Source of the DNA: an uncultured Wenzhouxiangella sp.
Lineage (GTDB): Bacteria > Pseudomonadota > Gammaproteobacteria > Xanthomonadales > Wenzhouxiangellaceae
Direction: 5' to 3'
DNA: 14,638 bases
Assembly (NCBI GenBank): GCA_937876395.1
Contig: CALEIM010000009.1
Coordinates: 1 to 14,638 of the forward strand
Part shown: in pieces, positions 1 to 7,147 of the stretch
How positions within the stretch are numbered: the stretch's first letter is position 1
Layout of the letters: every line of letters begins with the position of its first letter
Position numbers and translations under genes: made by a program
Notes under the pieces: model-generated
Database searches by the model: none
What the model was told of the DNA's origin: nothing
Seen by the model: only the letters and a program-made list of their open reading frames with translations

Positions 1-513
1 ATCGAGGGCCGAAAACGAATGAACCAAAGGGCGCCGCCGCACGACCACTCGCGAAGGATGCGCACCGCAATCAGCCTGTGGATCTTCATTCTCGTGCTCG
101 GCTGCCACCGCAGCATCGAGCAGGGCCTGGCTGGCAGTCACGCCGCGCAGATTCAGTTCGCCGGTGGCCAGAAAACCATCGCCATCGGCACGAATTTCAG
201 CACTGGTCCAGGTGGCTTGAGGGAACTGCTCGACGCCGAAGAAATGGTCGCCGAGCAGCTCGGTGTCGCGCATGCGGTTGCCGGTATCGGCCGATGCCGT
301 GTCCACTCGCACTTCAATGCGCGCGGTGCTCAGGTCTGCATCCTCAAGGCACAGCGCGACCTCGAACGCCCCGAACTGGCCGGTAAAGGAATTGCCGTCC
401 ACCACGCCAACAAAACCGAGCTCGCCGGAATCCGCATCGGCGCGATAGCATTCTGCCGCCGCCAGACCGGGCAGCAGCACGAGCAACATCATGTATTTCA
501 TCATCTTTTCCAT
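1..513 (-). CDS. YceI-like secreted periplasmic protein, partial (C-terminus beyond window)
   Basis: The frame stays open from an ATG at 513 to the window edge (171 codons) and overlaps the end of the cytochrome b561 gene by 13 bp, so the two are probably co-transcribed and coupled. An in-frame ATG at 504 overlaps the upstream TGA as ATGA and is an equally good start. Residues 1-20 form a signal peptide ending LPGLAAA. Residues 30-127 follow the YceI beta-barrel pattern: G-x-F-T-G-x-F, then VDTASADTGNRMRD, then FPQATWTSAEI, then GELNLRGVT. YceI proteins are periplasmic lipocalin-like barrels that bind isoprenoid-type lipids and are often encoded beside cytochrome b561. After about residue 130 the sequence (ALLDAAVAAEHENEDPQ...) no longer resembles the family, and third-position GC is higher in another frame, so a frameshift or sequence error is possible. 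The family assignment is fairly sure for the N-terminal 130 residues only. Confidence 0.7.
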   Translation of the reverse strand, partial: MEKMMKYMMLLVLLPGLAAAECYRADADSGELGFVGVVDGNSFTGQFGAFEVALCLEDADLSTARIEVRVDTASADTGNRMRDTELLGDHFFGVEQFPQATWTSAEIRADGDGFLATGELNLRGVTASQALLDAAVAAEHENEDPQADCGAHPSRVVVRRRPLVHSFSALD

Positions 514-1079
514 ATCGGGAGCATCCTTTTTAGAACATCATCCTTGATCCAGAAGTGGTGGCGCAGCGCGGCCAGGGCATGGCCAATCGCCACGATGGCC
601 AGGCCGGTGGTCAGCCAGCCATGCAGGGCCGCAAAGCGATCTTCGAGCAGTTCGCTGCCGGGAGCGATGGCCGGCAGGCTGAGCGGCCCCCACCAGGTAT
701 CGCCAAAACCGGCCGCCGAAGAATAGGCCCAGCCGGACAGCGGCACAGCGAAAATCAGCACGTAGAGTATCCAGTGACCCGCTTTGGCGGCCATTTGTTC
801 CCAGCGCGCCATTTGCCCAGGCAACGTCGGCTGCCGGTTGAACAGTCTCCAGGCCAGGCGCAGCACAGCCAGCGCCAGCACGGTGATGCCAATGGTCTTG
901 TGCTGAGTAACCAGCTCAAAACGCGCCCTGAAACCCTCGGCCTCGCCGATGCGCCAGGCCCAGGTGTACTGAAAGATGATCAGGGCCACGATCAGCCAGT
1001 GAAAAAGCTGGCTGATCAGCCCATAGTAATGCTCGCCATTGCGAATCGGTACGCGCACGTCATGTCTCTCCAGGTTCAC
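501..1079 (-). CDS. cytochrome b561 (CybB-type di-heme membrane protein)
   Basis: This 192-residue inner-membrane protein has four hydrophobic helices (about 22-43, 61-80, 101-120 and 151-172). Four histidines fit the bis-heme ligand set of CybB: His27 in QLFHW, His60 in TQHKTIG, His153 in ALHGW and His167 in IGHALAALRHH. The spacings (33 and 14 residues) equal those I recall for E. coli CybB. The family moves electrons from quinol, and E. coli CybB has been linked to superoxide:quinone oxidoreduction. The start is a GTG at 1079 with no clear Shine-Dalgarno sequence, so the start is less certain than the gene. A TATAGT hexamer lies just upstream (1088-1093), but a convincing -35 is absent. 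Only 43 bp separate it from the beta-helix gene, so read-through is likely. The YceI-like gene overlaps its 3' end. Confidence 0.93.
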   Translation of the reverse strand: MNLERHDVRVPIRNGEHYYGLISQLFHWLIVALIIFQYTWAWRIGEAEGFRARFELVTQHKTIGITVLALAVLRLAWRLFNRQPTLPGQMARWEQMAAKAGHWILYVLIFAVPLSGWAYSSAAGFGDTWWGPLSLPAIAPGSELLEDRFAALHGWLTTGLAIVAIGHALAALRHHFWIKDDVLKRMLPIWKR

Positions 1080-1122
1080 CGTGGGAGACTATAGCGCCTG
1101 GGTGGTGAAACGGACAGGGGCG

Positions 1123-3843
1123 CTACTCGAAGCGGTCGCGGAATATCAGGTCACCCGGAAGTGCAGGCGTTTCAAGTGCACCCCGGTCGATGGTGCCTGC
1201 GGCGATTCTCGCATTCCCGCCCAGGTCCCACGGCAGGTCAACAGCCGTTTCATACAGCGCATTGCTGCCGCTGTCCACAGCCGGCGAGCCCGGCCCGGGC
1301 AGGTAATTGCCCCCGGCCGGATCAGCGAACTGCGGGTCCTGATGCAGCGCGTGTTCAAAGCTCAGCCCGTCAGGGCCAACGATGTCGCCGCTGCCGTTGG
1401 CAAACAGAGTGTAGCGCCAGAGACCCGTCCCGCCCTCGTTGAAATGCTGATGGCCGGAACCGCCGGCCTGATTGCCCCAGACAATGGCGTTATCTACAGT
1501 CAGCGCCCCCGACGCGTTGTAGATGCCACCGCCGGCACCGATTGCAAAATTGTCGAAGATGGTGCTGTTGATCACATGCAGTTGGCCAAAAACCTGATGG
1601 ATGGCGCCACCAAATGGCGCTTCATTGCCGACAAACAGCGAGTTGCTGATCAGCAGATTGCCATTGTGACTGTAAAGCCCTCCGCCCCAGTACTCGGCGA
1701 CCTGATTGCTTTCAATCCGGACCCGATCGAGTCTGGCCTGGCTGTTGCTGGCATAAATTCCGGCGCCAAGTTCAAGTGCCCGGTTATTGATGATATGAAG
1801 CTGGCTCAAGGCCGGGGCACTGTTGACGATGTGGATAGCCCCACCTGCCTTGTGGCCAACCGTCTCGCCACGCACCAGCGCAGAAGACTGACCACGCGCA
1901 TTCGCGCCTTGCAGGGTAAACCCATCGAGTTGGGCGACACCGACCGGACCGGCCGCAACCACCAGATTGTAGTAAGCCACACCGGGCACGCCGATCGTGC
2001 TTGGGTAAGTGACCGGATCGCGGGCCGCCATATCCGGTGCGCCGGTTGACGGAAAGCCACCAAAAATCTTGACGTCAGGCACCAGCACCAGGGTGTTTTG
2101 CAGCATCACGCCCGGCAGCCTGACCAGGTCCGTGCCCGGATATTCAGGGCGATAAGTTCCCTGCGAGACCCAGATTTGCAGCGGGTTTTTTGTATCCCAC
2201 AGGCCTTTGCCTTCCTTGTGAGCGGCCCATTTCAGGGCACCGGCCAGCGAACCATAGGCATTGTTCCAATCACGGCCCGTGCCATCGCCCAGCTCAAAAG
2301 GCCGGACATGGATGATATTGCCCGGCCCGGCCTGCAAATGACCCTCGGTGGTCAGCCGCCGAACCTCGCTCCAGTCACCGACAAAGCCATCCTTGATCGC
2401 GCGAACTCGCCAGTCGTAATCGTGTAGTGGGTTGAGATCCTTCACCTCTATTCCAAGCGTGGCTGTAACATCGTCAAACACGGGGTTGACAAATGCCTGG
2501 CTGGGCCGATCGTCTGAATCAGCGATCTGAAGCTGGTAGCTGTCGGCATCCTCCACCTTGGACCAGGAAAAATGAACCAGGCGCGGCAGGTCAACAACGC
2601 CGTGGGCCGGCAATTCCAGCTCGGGCGGAGCCAGATCAGCCGGCTCACCCTGAAACTCAAACGCGCCAATATCGATGATCCCGCCGCCAGCATAATTCCA
2701 CACGCGGTCCAGACCGGACAGATCAAGGTCATCAGCCAGCGCACCGCCGGCATCCGCGTAATAGGCGTTGCTACCGGCATTCACAGCCGGGGACATGGGG
2801 CGCAGGCGAAAATCGCGATCTTGCCAGCTTGTACTCACCCACAGCGGATCGTCACTCATGCTGCCTGCATTGACCGAGAATCCCGCGCCCTCGACAATAT
2901 CGGATTGCCCGCTTCGGTTGCGATAAATGCTGTTACGCACATTGAAAACGTGCAAGTGACTGTTGAAAATCTCGTTGCCCTGCCCCTGGCTGGCGATATT
3001 GTCCCAGACGATGGTGTTGCTCAGACTGACGGTGCTGCCGGTAACATACAGCCCACCGCCGCTGTTGGCGATATTGCGCGCCACGGTGGTATTGACAATA
3101 CTGGCCTGGCCGGCATTGAGATAGAGCCCGCCGCCCCGCTCGGATCCAAAGTTTCCGACCAAAACCGTGTTGAGCACGGTCAACTGGTCACCGTTGTGAT
3201 AAATACCGTTGCCGTATTCGCCCGCCTCGCTGCCCTCAATCAGGCTGTTTTTTACGCTCAAGTCTGCGCCGGCATGGTGGATAGCGCCACCGTAGTTGGT
3301 CGCCCTGTTGCCCAGCATGACGACATTGCTCAGGCTCAACTGGCCACCGCCGTGATAGACGCCGCCGCCATTGCGCCGGCTCAAGTTGTCATTGAACAGC
3401 ACATCGTGCAGCGTCAGCTTGGCCGCCTGGCTGTAGATGCCACCACCATCTTGCCCTGCACCTGCATCGCCACGCTCGATCGTGAGCGACGCAATACTGA
3501 CATGATAGGCCCCGCTTATTGTGATCACGCGCGAATTGGGCGATAGACCGTGGACCAAAAAGGGCAGCAGAACGGTCTCGCCCCGACCGGCGCCACGGAT
3601 GGAAATATTCTTGTCAATCACCAGATGCTGCGAATACTCACCCTCGCCGATCACGATCTCATCGCCCGGCAAGGCCACGTCCAGCGCATAGCCGGGTGTG
3701 CGGCAGGCCTGAAGAAACGAGGTGCAGTCGCCGGTATCAAACCCGTTGAGACGCACATAGCGGTCAACCGCCAGCGCCGGAGTGCTGTAAAACAGCGCGG
3801 CGAGTATCCAGAAAACCGAGATTGGCACAAGGCAAGGTTTCAT
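1123..3843 (-). CDS. secreted right-handed beta-helix protein with central FnIII domain and IFRDRFE tail
   Basis: This is a 906-residue exported protein with a signal peptide at residues 1-25 ending STPALA. Residues 27-400 form a parallel beta-helix of the polymorphic-outer-membrane/pectate-lyase type, with many turns of the form GGGIY...L.V.NT.V..N. It closes with SPAVNAGSNAYYADAGG...DIGAFEFQ, a choice-of-anchor-Q-like ending. Residues 406-500 are a fibronectin type III domain (FSWSKVEDADSYQLQIA, YDWRVRAIKDG). Residues 510-893 are a second beta-helix with its own SPAVDSGSNALYE...IDRGALE ending. The extreme C-terminus is LPGDLIFRDRFE. Such proteins are usually surface-exposed or secreted, and no catalytic residues can be identified. 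The start ATG is preceded by GGAG at 8 nt. It lies between dapA (143 bp upstream) and cytochrome b561. Exact function is unknown. Confidence 0.88.
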   Translation of the reverse strand: MKPCLVPISVFWILAALFYSTPALAVDRYVRLNGFDTGDCTSFLQACRTPGYALDVALPGDEIVIGEGEYSQHLVIDKNISIRGAGRGETVLLPFLVHGLSPNSRVITISGAYHVSIASLTIERGDAGAGQDGGGIYSQAAKLTLHDVLFNDNLSRRNGGGVYHGGGQLSLSNVVMLGNRATNYGGAIHHAGADLSVKNSLIEGSEAGEYGNGIYHNGDQLTVLNTVLVGNFGSERGGGLYLNAGQASIVNTTVARNIANSGGGLYVTGSTVSLSNTIVWDNIASQGQGNEIFNSHLHVFNVRNSIYRNRSGQSDIVEGAGFSVNAGSMSDDPLWVSTSWQDRDFRLRPMSPAVNAGSNAYYADAGGALADDLDLSGLDRVWNYAGGGIIDIGAFEFQGEPADLAPPELELPAHGVVDLPRLVHFSWSKVEDADSYQLQIADSDDRPSQAFVNPVFDDVTATLGIEVKDLNPLHDYDWRVRAIKDGFVGDWSEVRRLTTEGHLQAGPGNIIHVRPFELGDGTGRDWNNAYGSLAGALKWAAHKEGKGLWDTKNPLQIWVSQGTYRPEYPGTDLVRLPGVMLQNTLVLVPDVKIFGGFPSTGAPDMAARDPVTYPSTIGVPGVAYYNLVVAAGPVGVAQLDGFTLQGANARGQSSALVRGETVGHKAGGAIHIVNSAPALSQLHIINNRALELGAGIYASNSQARLDRVRIESNQVAEYWGGGLYSHNGNLLISNSLFVGNEAPFGGAIHQVFGQLHVINSTIFDNFAIGAGGGIYNASGALTVDNAIVWGNQAGGSGHQHFNEGGTGLWRYTLFANGSGDIVGPDGLSFEHALHQDPQFADPAGGNYLPGPGSPAVDSGSNALYETAVDLPWDLGGNARIAAGTIDRGALETPALPGDLIFRDRFE

Positions 3844-3903
3844 GATCGAGGCTCCATTTCAGGCTGGTCAAAGCCCGATCATCAGCCAAACGCTGCCCTG
3901 AAG

Positions 3904-3931
3904 CTTATCCAAAAGCTCAAATTTTGTTCAA
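3904..3931 (-). promoter_or_regulatory. candidate sigma-70 promoter for the beta-helix gene
   Basis: On the minus strand TTGAAC (3931-3926) and GATAAG (3909-3904) are separated by 16 bp, each matching the consensus at 4 of 6 positions. They lie in the only AT-rich stretch of the dapA/beta-helix spacer, about 60 bp before the start codon. A short direct repeat AAAATTTGA overlaps the -35 region. Its position and composition are the main support. Confidence 0.35.
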
Positions 3932-3953
3932 ATTTTTGTGATGACGCAGAAAG

Positions 3954-3972
3954 CTGGTTTACGGATAACCAG
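3954..3972 (-). terminator. weak hairpin after dapA, possible terminator
   Basis: CTGGTT and AACCAG form a 6-bp stem around a 7-nt loop, 15 bp past the dapA stop. On the minus strand it is followed only by CTTTCT, so as an intrinsic terminator it would be inefficient. A second short stem, GGCGC-AAG-GCGCC, sits between it and the stop codon. Confidence 0.25.
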
Positions 3973-3986
3973 GGCGCCTTGCGCCT

Positions 3987-4880
3987 TCAACCAATCATCC
4001 GCATTGACCGCAAAATCGTCTCCAGGCACGCCTGGCTGGCCTCGCTCAGTGGCGCCAGCGGGCTGCGCACGCTGCCAACGTCAAGGCCACAGAGGTTCAT
4101 TGCGGCCTTGATCGGCGCCGGATTGGTTTCGATAAAGCTGGCCTTGAACAGCGGCAACAGCTCGAAGTGCATTTGCCGGGCCGTGGCAAAATCCCCCGCG
4201 GCGGCGGCAGCAACCAGGGCAACCATGCGCTCGGGCACCAGGTTGGAGACTACCGAAATCACGCCGTGGCCGCCCAGGCTCATCAGCGGCAGGGTCAGGG
4301 CATCGTCGCCCGAAACAATCCAGAACGGCTGTTCGGAGCGTTGGCAGATCGCGTCAATCACCTCAGTCATCTGACCGATATCGCCCGAGGCTTCCTTGAC
4401 CGCAATGACATTCGGAATCCGGGCAATGTCGGCCAGGGTGTCGGTTTCGACATTGACGGCCGTGCGCCCCTGAATGTTGTAGACGATGATGGGCAGTTTG
4501 GTCGATTGGGCAATCTCGCTGAAATAGCGCTTCAGACCGGCCTGCGAGGGTTTGTTGTAATAGGGGGTGACGACCAGCACGCCGTCGGCCCCGGCCTGCT
4601 CGGCGGCCTGGGTAGTACGGATGGCCTGGCGGGTATTGTTCGAACCCGTTCCAGCCCAGACCTGTACCCGCCCGGCCACCCGCTCGACGGTGTAGCGGAT
4701 GACCTCATCATGCTCGGCATTGAGCATGGTCGGCGATTCGCCGGTCGTGCCCATCGGCATTACGCCGGACACGCCGGCGGCAATCTGCCGCTCCAGCAGC
4801 TCACCGAGCCGCTCGTAATGGACTTCACCGTCCCGGTCAAACGGGGTAATCAGGGCCGTGTATACGCCTTCAAGCTGCAC
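3987..4880 (-). CDS. dapA: 4-hydroxy-tetrahydrodipicolinate synthase
   Basis: DapA condenses pyruvate with aspartate semialdehyde in the cytoplasm, the first committed step of lysine and meso-diaminopimelate synthesis. The 297-residue length matches the family. The catalytic set is visible: Lys162 (Schiff base, in VKEASG), Tyr134 (YNIQGRT), Thr45-Thr46 (GTTGES), Tyr108 (TPYYNKP) and Arg139. These sit one residue later than the E. coli positions. The motif normally read as YN(I/V)PxRT has Gln137 in place of Pro. The start is a GTG at 4880 with GGAG seven bases upstream, and a TACACT hexamer (4919-4914) could be its -10. In many gammaproteobacteria bamC follows dapA, but here a secreted beta-helix gene does. 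A diverged remnant of a second dapA lies at 6887-7084. Confidence 0.97.
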   Translation of the reverse strand: MQLEGVYTALITPFDRDGEVHYERLGELLERQIAAGVSGVMPMGTTGESPTMLNAEHDEVIRYTVERVAGRVQVWAGTGSNNTRQAIRTTQAAEQAGADGVLVVTPYYNKPSQAGLKRYFSEIAQSTKLPIIVYNIQGRTAVNVETDTLADIARIPNVIAVKEASGDIGQMTEVIDAICQRSEQPFWIVSGDDALTLPLMSLGGHGVISVVSNLVPERMVALVAAAAAGDFATARQMHFELLPLFKASFIETNPAPIKAAMNLCGLDVGSVRSPLAPLSEASQACLETILRSMRMIG

Positions 4881-4962
4881 AGTTTGCTCCGGATGGTTTA
4901 TTCAGAGCGCACTAGTGTACTCCTGATGGAGAACGCATTTTCAGCATTGACCGCCAGCTTTC

Positions 4963-4980
4963 TGTAGGCCGAGCCCGACA
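4963..4980. repeat. REP-like imperfect palindrome
   Basis: TGTAGGCCGAGCCCGACA forms a stem of two 6-base arms with one mismatch around a 6-nt centre, and it abuts the stop codon of the 4981-5736 gene. A GC-rich palindrome placed right after a gene resembles bacterial REP elements. Only one copy is seen here, so the call depends on finding more copies in the genome. It is not followed by a T-run and is not a good intrinsic terminator. Confidence 0.3.
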
Positions 4981-5736
4981 TCAATCATTGAACTCGACCG
5001 CGGCAACGACATAGACCGGAGCCAGTAAATCCGAATCACGGATGGCGGCTGAGCGTCCTTCGACGCGCTCGAGCCGCAGATACGTCAGACCGAAATTTTC
5101 AGCCATAGACAGGGCTTCGTCCATATCAACGAACCGCTCGACCACGGCACAGGTCTCCGTGCCGTGGCCCACCACCATATTGATGGTCTGTTCGTCGGCC
5201 TGCGCGGCCATAAAGCAACCCCAATCCATGGTGTCCTCGGTGGCGTCGGGAAGCTCGGCCAGCAATTCATTCCACAGCCAGACTACATCGTGCGTTTCGT
5301 CCTCGGAGGTAGCCACCGCCCGGGTCAGACCCAGCATACGCTCGCCAAACTCTGCCAGAATCTGCTGCCTGGGCGCAACCGTCAGGGTCATTGAGTAATC
5401 CGCTGCCTGGGTAGACAAATCATCAATCACGTAGGTGAACATCAGGGAGTAGAAATGCTCCGGGCGCCTGTCAGAAAGCTTCTCAAGAGTCGGATCACTC
5501 GGTGCTGGGTCAACGGCAAACAGCAGGGCGCCATCCAGCATCAGGGTCAGGTCGGTCGGTTCGCATATCGGGTCTTCGTCGCCATCGAGCGCACCTGGCA
5601 GGAATTGATCTGTACCTGAGGCCTGCACAGCAATCGACGCCACCAGCAGCAAACCGGCCAACAACGCCTTCAGCACCCACCACCTGGCACTTTCCGTTCG
5701 GTCATAATCCACTGGTTTGTACTCTGACAAGCTCAT
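4981..5736 (-). CDS. hypothetical exported or membrane-anchored protein
   Basis: I do not recognise this 251-residue protein. A hydrophobic stretch at about residues 20-39 (VLKALLAGLLLVASIAVQAS) after a 19-residue polar head with one Arg and one Lys close by suggests a long signal peptide or an N-terminal anchor. The rest is acidic and apparently periplasmic, with three cysteines (PICEP, DWGCFM, TETCAV) and no familiar catalytic motif. The pattern of predicted strands and helices does not point to a family I can name. The start is supported by AGGAG eight bases before the ATG. It lies 100 bp upstream of dapA in the same direction and is divergent from the truncated opdA copy, with 436 bp between. 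Function is unknown. Confidence 0.75.
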   Translation of the reverse strand: MSLSEYKPVDYDRTESARWWVLKALLAGLLLVASIAVQASGTDQFLPGALDGDEDPICEPTDLTLMLDGALLFAVDPAPSDPTLEKLSDRRPEHFYSLMFTYVIDDLSTQAADYSMTLTVAPRQQILAEFGERMLGLTRAVATSEDETHDVVWLWNELLAELPDATEDTMDWGCFMAAQADEQTINMVVGHGTETCAVVERFVDMDEALSMAENFGLTYLRLERVEGRSAAIRDSDLLAPVYVVAAVEFND

Positions 5737-5845
5737 ATCAATCGCTCCTGCTGCGTGAACACAAGCTTCAATCAGTCCGTCGTGTCCTCGACCCGAGCCG
5801 CCACATTCCTGGCCATACTCCGATCAGTCAATCTCCGGACAGTCT

Positions 5846-5863
5846 AGTGAAGGAAACTTCACT
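5846..5863. repeat. perfect 7-bp hairpin with GAAA tetraloop
   Basis: AGTGAAG-GAAA-CTTCACT is a perfect inverted repeat. In plus-strand RNA the loop is a GNRA tetraloop, which gives extra stability. Neither side has a T-run, so it is not a standard terminator. It lies 110 bp upstream of the 4981-5736 gene and 309 bp before the truncated opdA copy. It could be part of a leader RNA or a protein-binding site. Confidence 0.4.
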
Positions 5864-5952
5864 CAGCACGTACTCGCCACTCCGCGCAGTCACAGTTGCC
5901 AAAAGCTGACTTTCTGCCAACAACTCACCGTTTGATTCACGCCGGGACCGTA

Positions 5953-5972
5953 TGGTGTAACTCATTACACCA
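5953..5972. promoter_or_regulatory. operator-like perfect palindrome
   Basis: TGGTGTAA-CTCA-TTACACCA is a perfect 8+4+8 inverted repeat, typical in size for a dimeric repressor or activator. On the minus strand a perfect TTGACA (5979-5974) precedes it by one base, and CATACG (5954-5949) follows at a 19-bp spacing, a geometry seen in MerR-type promoters; that -10 is poor (3 of 6). The minus-strand target would be the 4981-5736 gene and the plus-strand target the opdA region. I cannot name the regulator. Confidence 0.5.
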
Positions 5973-6146
5973 GTGTCAACCCTGTGCAACATGAAAACCC
6001 TCAACGAAAGTCGCTGACGTTTGCTATATCATGGAAAATGGCGTGCGTCAAGTGCATGAGGTGACAACAACTCCAGTTCATCAGCTCATTGGTTTGTCGT
6101 TTTTATTTTTCGAGTTAGGCAATGTGGGTGCATGAACAGTCAAACA

Positions 6147-6886
6147 ACCGACAAATGAATGAAGGACATTAAATGAACAACCCTCTGCTCGCCGATGGTC
6201 TTCCGGCCTTCGAAAAAATCCGTCCCGAGCACGCTGTGCCGGCTGTCAAGCAGCGTCTGGACGAATACCGCCGCCTGATTGAACGCATCGAGGCGCTGGG
6301 GGAGGTGGCTGATCATGACAGCGTGGTCGTGGCCGAAACCCTGGCCGACAACGCCCTGGCCAACACCTGGTCACCGATCTCCCATCTGCATTCGGTATGC
6401 AACAGCGACGAGTGGCGCCAGGCCTATCAGGAGTGCCTGGCCGCGCTGAGCCGCTTTCACACCGAGCGGGGCCATAACCGGGCGCTGTGGGCGGCTTACA
6501 AAGCCTTGGCCAAACGCGATGATTTTTCCGTGCAGGACGCGGCCATGCAGGCCACTGTTCACCATGAGCTGCGCGACTTTCGCCTGGCCGGGATCGAGCT
6601 ACCCAAACCTGAGCGTGCCCGCTTTGGCGAAATCAATCTGCGCCTGTCTGAACTGGGTAGCCAATTTGGTAATCAGGTGCTTGACGCCACCGAAGCCCAT
6701 GTCGAAACGTTTGACAATGCCGAGGCTCTGGAGGGGCTGCCCGAGGCCGAACTTGAACTGCTGGCCGGCATGGCGCGCGACACAGGTCAAAAAGGCTGGC
6801 TGGCCAATCTCAGTTATCCGGCTTATCGCGCCATCATCACCTATGCTGATGACCGTGCACTTCGCGAACGCTTCCAGCGTGCCTTC
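6147..6886 (+). repeat. 740-bp direct repeat, copy 1 (opdA 5' region)
   Basis: This stretch reads the same, base for base, as 10819-11558 (constant offset 4672). Identity starts 26 bp before the ATG and ends after codon 238. Upstream, a degraded similarity (GTCAAAC in both copies) continues for a few bases; downstream the copies part abruptly. It lies in direct orientation to copy 2. Confidence 0.95.
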
Positions 6887-6907
6887 ACCACCTGCTCCAC
6901 GCTTTAG
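6173..6907 (+). pseudogene. truncated oligopeptidase A (first 238 codons), fused to dapA remnant
   Basis: Codons 1-238 are identical to the intact prlC/opdA gene at 10845. The frame then runs for six foreign codons (TTCSTL) into a TAG at 6905-6907. Those codons come from the antisense dapA remnant. The product would be 244 residues and would lack the whole zinc metallopeptidase domain, including HEFGH, so it cannot be a peptidase. The AAGGA ribosome-binding site and start codon are intact, so it may still be translated. It sits behind what is probably the original opdA control region. The lack of any substitution points to a very recent duplication, gene conversion or a misassembly. Confidence 0.9.
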
Positions 6908-7084
6908 TGGATTGCCTCATGCCCTGCATTGAGCATGGTGGGCGATTCCCCGGTCGTACCTATCGGCATCACCCCAGCCACGCCCGCGGCAATCTGCCGT
7001 TCGAGCAATTTTCTCAACCGCTCGTAATGGATTTCATCGCCCCGGTCAACCGGAGTAATCAGGGCTGTGTAAACGCCTTCAAGC
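6887..7084 (-). pseudogene. remnant of a second dapA (codons 4 to about 69)
   Basis: Read on the minus strand, this matches the 5' part of dapA at 4875-4675: LEGVYTALITP, then HYERL, LLERQIAAGV, GVMPIGTTGESPTMLNA. By my count about 80% of the aligned residues are identical over the first 58. Damage is clear. The GTG start and its ribosome-binding site are missing, one codon is deleted (equivalent to Asp58), and a TAA replaces the codon for Tyr63. Homology stops exactly at the junction with the truncated opdA copy. Unlike that copy, this fragment has diverged, so it is either older or came from a related strain. An ACTAGTGT octamer is shared by the upstream flanks of both dapA sequences. Confidence 0.85.
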
Positions 7085-7147
7085 GCCTCAAGACTAGTGT
7101 GCCGCTAATAGTGCGCTATCATGGTTGGCTCGCAGTTCCAGGCTGCA

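Larger units (their letters stand above)
5737..6172. other. 436-bp intergenic region between divergent genes
   Basis: No convincing gene was found here. It contains a GAAA-loop hairpin (5846-5863), a perfect palindrome (5953-5972) next to a TTGACA box, an extended -10-like TGCTATATC (6021-6029) and a T-rich stretch (about 6088-6110). The last 26 bases (6147-6172) belong to the 740-bp repeat and hold the AAGGA ribosome-binding site of the opdA copy. By its position in front of a 5' gene fragment it is probably the original opdA control region. Confidence 0.6.

Noticed and set aside
19..726. Plus-strand open frame of 235 codons at the left edge
   Set aside because: It lies antisense to the YceI-like and cytochrome b561 genes, both supported by motifs, and its product resembles nothing.
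1039..3546. Long plus-strand open frames (336 and 324 codons) opposite the beta-helix gene
   Set aside because: They are antisense shadows. The minus-strand frame has a signal peptide and regular beta-helix and FnIII motifs, while the plus-strand products show no family character.
6088..6110. T-rich stretch as an intrinsic terminator
   Set aside because: No stable GC-rich hairpin lies directly upstream of it on the plus strand.
6030..6134. 34-codon open frame starting ATGGAAAATGGC before the truncated opdA
   Set aside because: It has no ribosome-binding site, its ATG lies almost directly after the TATATC box, and there is no sign of coding pressure.
6155..6172. Five-codon frame (MNEGH) ending TAA directly before the opdA start, also at 10827-10844
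   Set aside because: It overlaps the AAGGA ribosome-binding site and is most simply chance; no regulatory peptide logic is visible.
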